Shown here piece by piece: positions 60,851 through 64,000 of a stretch of 64,000 nucleotides of DNA. Where the stretch lies: positions 598,512 to 662,511 of the forward strand of contig JAQJVL010000154.1 in the NCBI GenBank assembly GCA_035578905.1. Reading direction: 5' to 3'. The notes under the pieces are model-generated. The model was given only the letters and a program-made list of their open reading frames with translations, had not been told where the DNA came from and searched no databases. This DNA comes from Stictocephala bisonia (Eukaryota > Arthropoda > Insecta > Hemiptera > Membracidae). The position numbers were made by a program, and so were the translations under genes. Numbering within the stretch: the stretch's first letter is position 1; each line of letters starts with the position of its first letter.

Positions 60851-63158
60851 AAACTTCATCTTTAAAAATATATCGAGAATCGAACATTGTAAAGTTTGTA
60901 ACTTTATGTGTCTGCTTGGTAAAATATATAAATAACCACCTAAATATTTTAATTATTTTCCATAAAAATTTTAGTCTTAGGAAAAAAGAGTTATTTGGAG
61001 GTCCAACAATATTAAAATAGATTACATTTTGAAAATATACACAGGTTATTATTTATAAAACTTCTCACCTCGATATAACGTCGTAATTCTTACAACAATC
61101 CCGTCAACTTTACTGTATATCCTGTTGAAAGTATTATTTAATTTAAAACAATATAGGCTACTTCAAATCCAATTTTAACAATGCGTAAATGTTATGCTTA
61201 GTTTTCAAAACTAACAAATAAAAATATTTGTAAACAAAAATATCGGTCGGATATTCTAGTAATAACAAACGGTAACTATTTACAATATACGTACTTTAAT
61301 GACTGTCAATCACCATGCTGAGCATTCATATATTGATTGACAGCTGACTTGTTTATAAAATCAAATATGTAATATAAACCTTTAATTATTGTATGTTATT
61401 GCAACTACTACAAATTAATATTATATACTCTAGGATGCAAAAATAGTTTCACATATTATTTGTCAAATCTTATTTGGTATGTATTAATGGCTGAGTATCA
61501 AAATTAACAAGTACGAATGTGCTGACGTTAGACTTAACAAGTAAAAACAATACATTAAAAATCCATTGAAATTACGTTTCCAAGGTTTATCTACACGTTA
61601 TGTCCCTTTTTTTCCATTGTAAGATCCGTATTTGTTAGGCTTTGACACTTGTTCCTGTTATTCTCTTCTATATTTATGGATGAGTGAATAAAAAAAACAC
61701 AAGGATTTTCAAATGAGGTGGGATTGTGTGGTGTTACTTTTTTTTTGTAAAGGAACCATTTCATTGTGTTGTTTATCAGTGCAATTTGTTTCTTTTGAGC
61801 TTCACTTTGCTTTGTTACACCTGGTTAATCGCTTGTGTAAACAAAACAACAGTATGTCCATGTGTTATTTGGAGAGGTATTATAATGCATAAAACATAAC
61901 ATTACTCAAAATTGAAGTCTGATTTATTTGCGATAAATTTATGACAGTATTTTTGATAAGTTGTGTGATTTTTAGGACTCTACTCCCATTGAATGAAATA
62001 CAAATTTAGTTTAATTAGTAAAGTTCTTCATGAAATACGAGATAGTGTCGAATAGAGGTTTTTAATTTTTTCCAAAGTTAACAATAATTGAAAAATCACT
62101 ACTTTTCTCAAGTATTTGAAAGAAAACGTTATTTATTGTTTGTAAGTTTATAAACCGATCGAAACATATGAATATATTAAGCTACATAAAAAACTTATAG
62201 AAAAAATATGATCCACATTACTCTGTATATTTCACCAATAAACTAATAAGCGTCTACTTGTCACACTGTTTTACGTTATTACATATGTTTAAATTTATAT
62301 GTATTGACAAATACGGATACATTTTTCTATACCAGAAAATGTCCGGCTTAAGTAAAATACCACCACTCCATTTAACTCAAAACGCCACCTCTTCGCAGTC
62401 CATCAGCTGCCAGACATTCACTTCAGTGAATTTCCCTTGTTTTCATCTGCTTTGCTATGATTTTTAAAATTCAGTGTTTGAGTGTTATAGTTTCTTCACC
62501 AAAATAAAACGCATAATATAACCAATAGTAATAATAATAAAACTATTTGTTTCGATCTTATTACATGATTATTCTGCTAAACTTATTATAAAACCATAGT
62601 TTACAATATCAAGAACATAATTGTTGAGTTTAAAATTTATTTGTATTATGACGTTAATTTCTTATTTATAACTACTTTCTTCCTCCATTCGAAAATAAAA
62701 GTAAACGTATTAGATTTATTTATCCAGGTGATGATTAAATAACAGAATGTTAATTTAAATATTTAGTAAAATTAAACGACTAAGTAATTAGATTTTAACA
62801 CAACACAAGCCACAGTGCAATGCGGGTTGCGTTTTGGACTGAGAGGTGCCTGTCATAATATGAGATAGACTTCAACTTCAAGCTATGTAAATGTGTACTT
62901 AAAAATTAACTTTTCTATAGCAAAAAAATATAGTTAATTACAATTCTTCAGAATTTTTATTAGTTCGTATTATCTATGATATGGCCTCTCAAAACAAACA
63001 TATTTGAGCCCCACAAAATATGATAGAAGCAAAAATTGAAAAAATGATTGTGATTAACAGTAATAAGACAGATAAATTGCTTGCATGATGCTCACCTTCA
63101 ATGGCCAACACCCACTTGAGCTTCCATTATAGTTCTATTGCCTGGAGACTTAATGTCA
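60851..63158. other. AT-rich paralogous stretch
   Basis: Aligns with about 26840-29330. The 69-codon frame at 62258-62467 corresponds to part of the 93-codon frame at 27989-28270 in copy A, but the two use different reading frames for the same aligned bases, so neither is under coding constraint. Confidence 0.65.
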
Positions 63159-63166
63159 TGACGTCA
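63159..63166. promoter_or_regulatory. CRE-type palindrome TGACGTCA, copy B
   Basis: Partner of 29332-29339. A 13-C run (63197-63209) follows, as a shorter C-run does in copy A. Confidence 0.45.
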
Positions 63167-63230
63167 CTTTCGATACGTGAGATCGCCTTATGTCAACCCC
63201 CCCCCCCCCAGCACTATTATTCCCTCTCGT

Positions 63231-64000
63231 CATCCAGTCATGTTAGCAACTGGCACATTAGCCGAAATATTTAGCCTTGAAAGGATTATCTATACCGGTA
63301 CGTATTGGGTTTTGCTAACTAGTTTCACAATTCTACTTAGTTGAAGTTACTTGAAGTTTGGGGGACATTGAAAACGTTATAAAACGTGATCCTATCTAGT
63401 ACATACTTCAAACAGCGCAATTTCAAGTTTTATGGGGTGTGTCTGCTAAATTGAGTAATAATATTAGGCATGGTTAAAACATATATATTCTGTATTAACA
63501 TTAGACACATCACACGTTTCTTGTGTCTGGTTGCTTTTAACCAAGTAGATATTTACAGAAATATCCTTAACTTTTTTGCGTGAACAGAAATAGTTAACCA
63601 TATAGTGAATGTTGGATAAACAAGAATACAACTCCTTCGTAAATAATAATTATTTTATATCACTTAGCACTCATTTAACACTAATTATAATTTCTTAACG
63701 TGTATGGGCGGGAGGGATGGTCATTACCATTGTACATACAAGGAAGGGTGCTAGCAGCTAGCGCTAAAACTGTCGCGTCCATTTAAGTGACAAGAAACAA
63801 AATAAATCTATGTAACTTATACAAAATTATTAAGTTTTAGACTATTACCACTGTCCAATCTATATGAAAAGCAAATAGTTGAAACTGAATAAACATATTA
63901 TTATCGTTTCTCTACAAATGCAGAATATTTAAAGCAATCAATGGCTAATAATGTAAATTATTAATAGTTATTTCAAATGTAGTGTTAAAGTGTAGATTTG
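63231..64000. other. Non-coding end of window with a lone minisatellite unit
   Basis: 63700-63745 (cgtgtatgggcgggaggga then tggtcattaccattgtaca) is one unit related to the GC-rich minisatellite at 53.6 kb, inverted relative to it. Otherwise AT-rich with nothing recognised. Confidence 0.55.

Larger units (their letters stand above)
51198..63230. repeat. Segmental duplication 1, copy B (expanded by insertions)
   Basis: Partner of 22441-29460, about 12 kb long against 7 kb. The extra length is accounted for by the SINE, minisatellite and LINE block (52.27-53.85 kb), the fold-back at 54.75 kb, and a composite block at about 57.5-60.85 kb. Paralogous sequence resumes after each one. Confidence 0.85.

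Overview
This 64 kb window is AT-rich animal nuclear DNA with no host protein-coding gene that I can support. The longest open frames are transposon remnants or pass through tandem repeats, and the rest are short frames without recognisable domains. The mixture points to an arthropod, most likely an insect and possibly a hemipteran: mariner, jockey/CR1-like LINEs, a Ty3/gypsy integrase piece, tRNA- and 5S-derived SINEs, and TA-flanked fold-back elements. The assignment rests on transposon style only. The window is best read as intergenic or deep intronic sequence.

Layout. 1-4.8 kb: featureless AT-rich DNA. 4.8-5.75 kb: a 25-bp satellite. 6.1-7.0 kb: a ~300-bp local duplication and a CpG-richer patch. 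8.4-9.5 kb: a tRNA-derived SINE and a second tRNA-like head. 10.9-11.8 kb: an A-rich, strand-asymmetric block. 13.0-14.5 kb: a 491-bp fold-back element and a LINE 3' end. 16.6 kb: a SINE. 18.5-19.5 kb: a complete-ended but internally deleted mariner. 22.7 kb: a 5S-rRNA-derived SINE. 39.4 kb: a 24-bp array. 41.6-43.85 kb: a 36-bp minisatellite. 44.6-45.3 kb: a second LINE family. 46.2-47.4 kb: a 1.16-kb fold-back element. 49.7-50.25 kb: four ~138-bp repeats. 52.3-53.8 kb: a SINE and a LINE, the LINE sitting inside a GC-rich 36-bp minisatellite. 54.75-54.98 kb: a fold-back element carrying a hammerhead-like core. 57.5-60.85 kb: a composite insertion with a GC-rich block, a 213-bp direct repeat pair, and a 369-bp inverted-repeat element enclosing a gypsy integrase fragment.

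The larger structure is duplication. About 22.4-29.4 kb is paralogous to about 51.2-63.2 kb in the same orientation; about 31.9-34.1 kb is paralogous to about 35.9-38.4 kb; and a weaker pair lies near 17.0 and 20.4 kb. Comparing the first pair works as a built-in empty-site test: it dates and delimits the 5S-SINE in one copy and the LINE, fold-back and composite insertions in the other. It also shows short islands of about 92-93% identity, one perfect CRE-type palindrome and a retained hairpin inside otherwise much more diverged sequence. These are the best candidates for function here.

The most novel-looking item is the 369-bp element at 59919-60287. It has perfect 32-bp inverted termini starting TGT and ending ACA, a 4-bp flanking duplication TTAT, and an interior that is almost entirely a broken integrase core.
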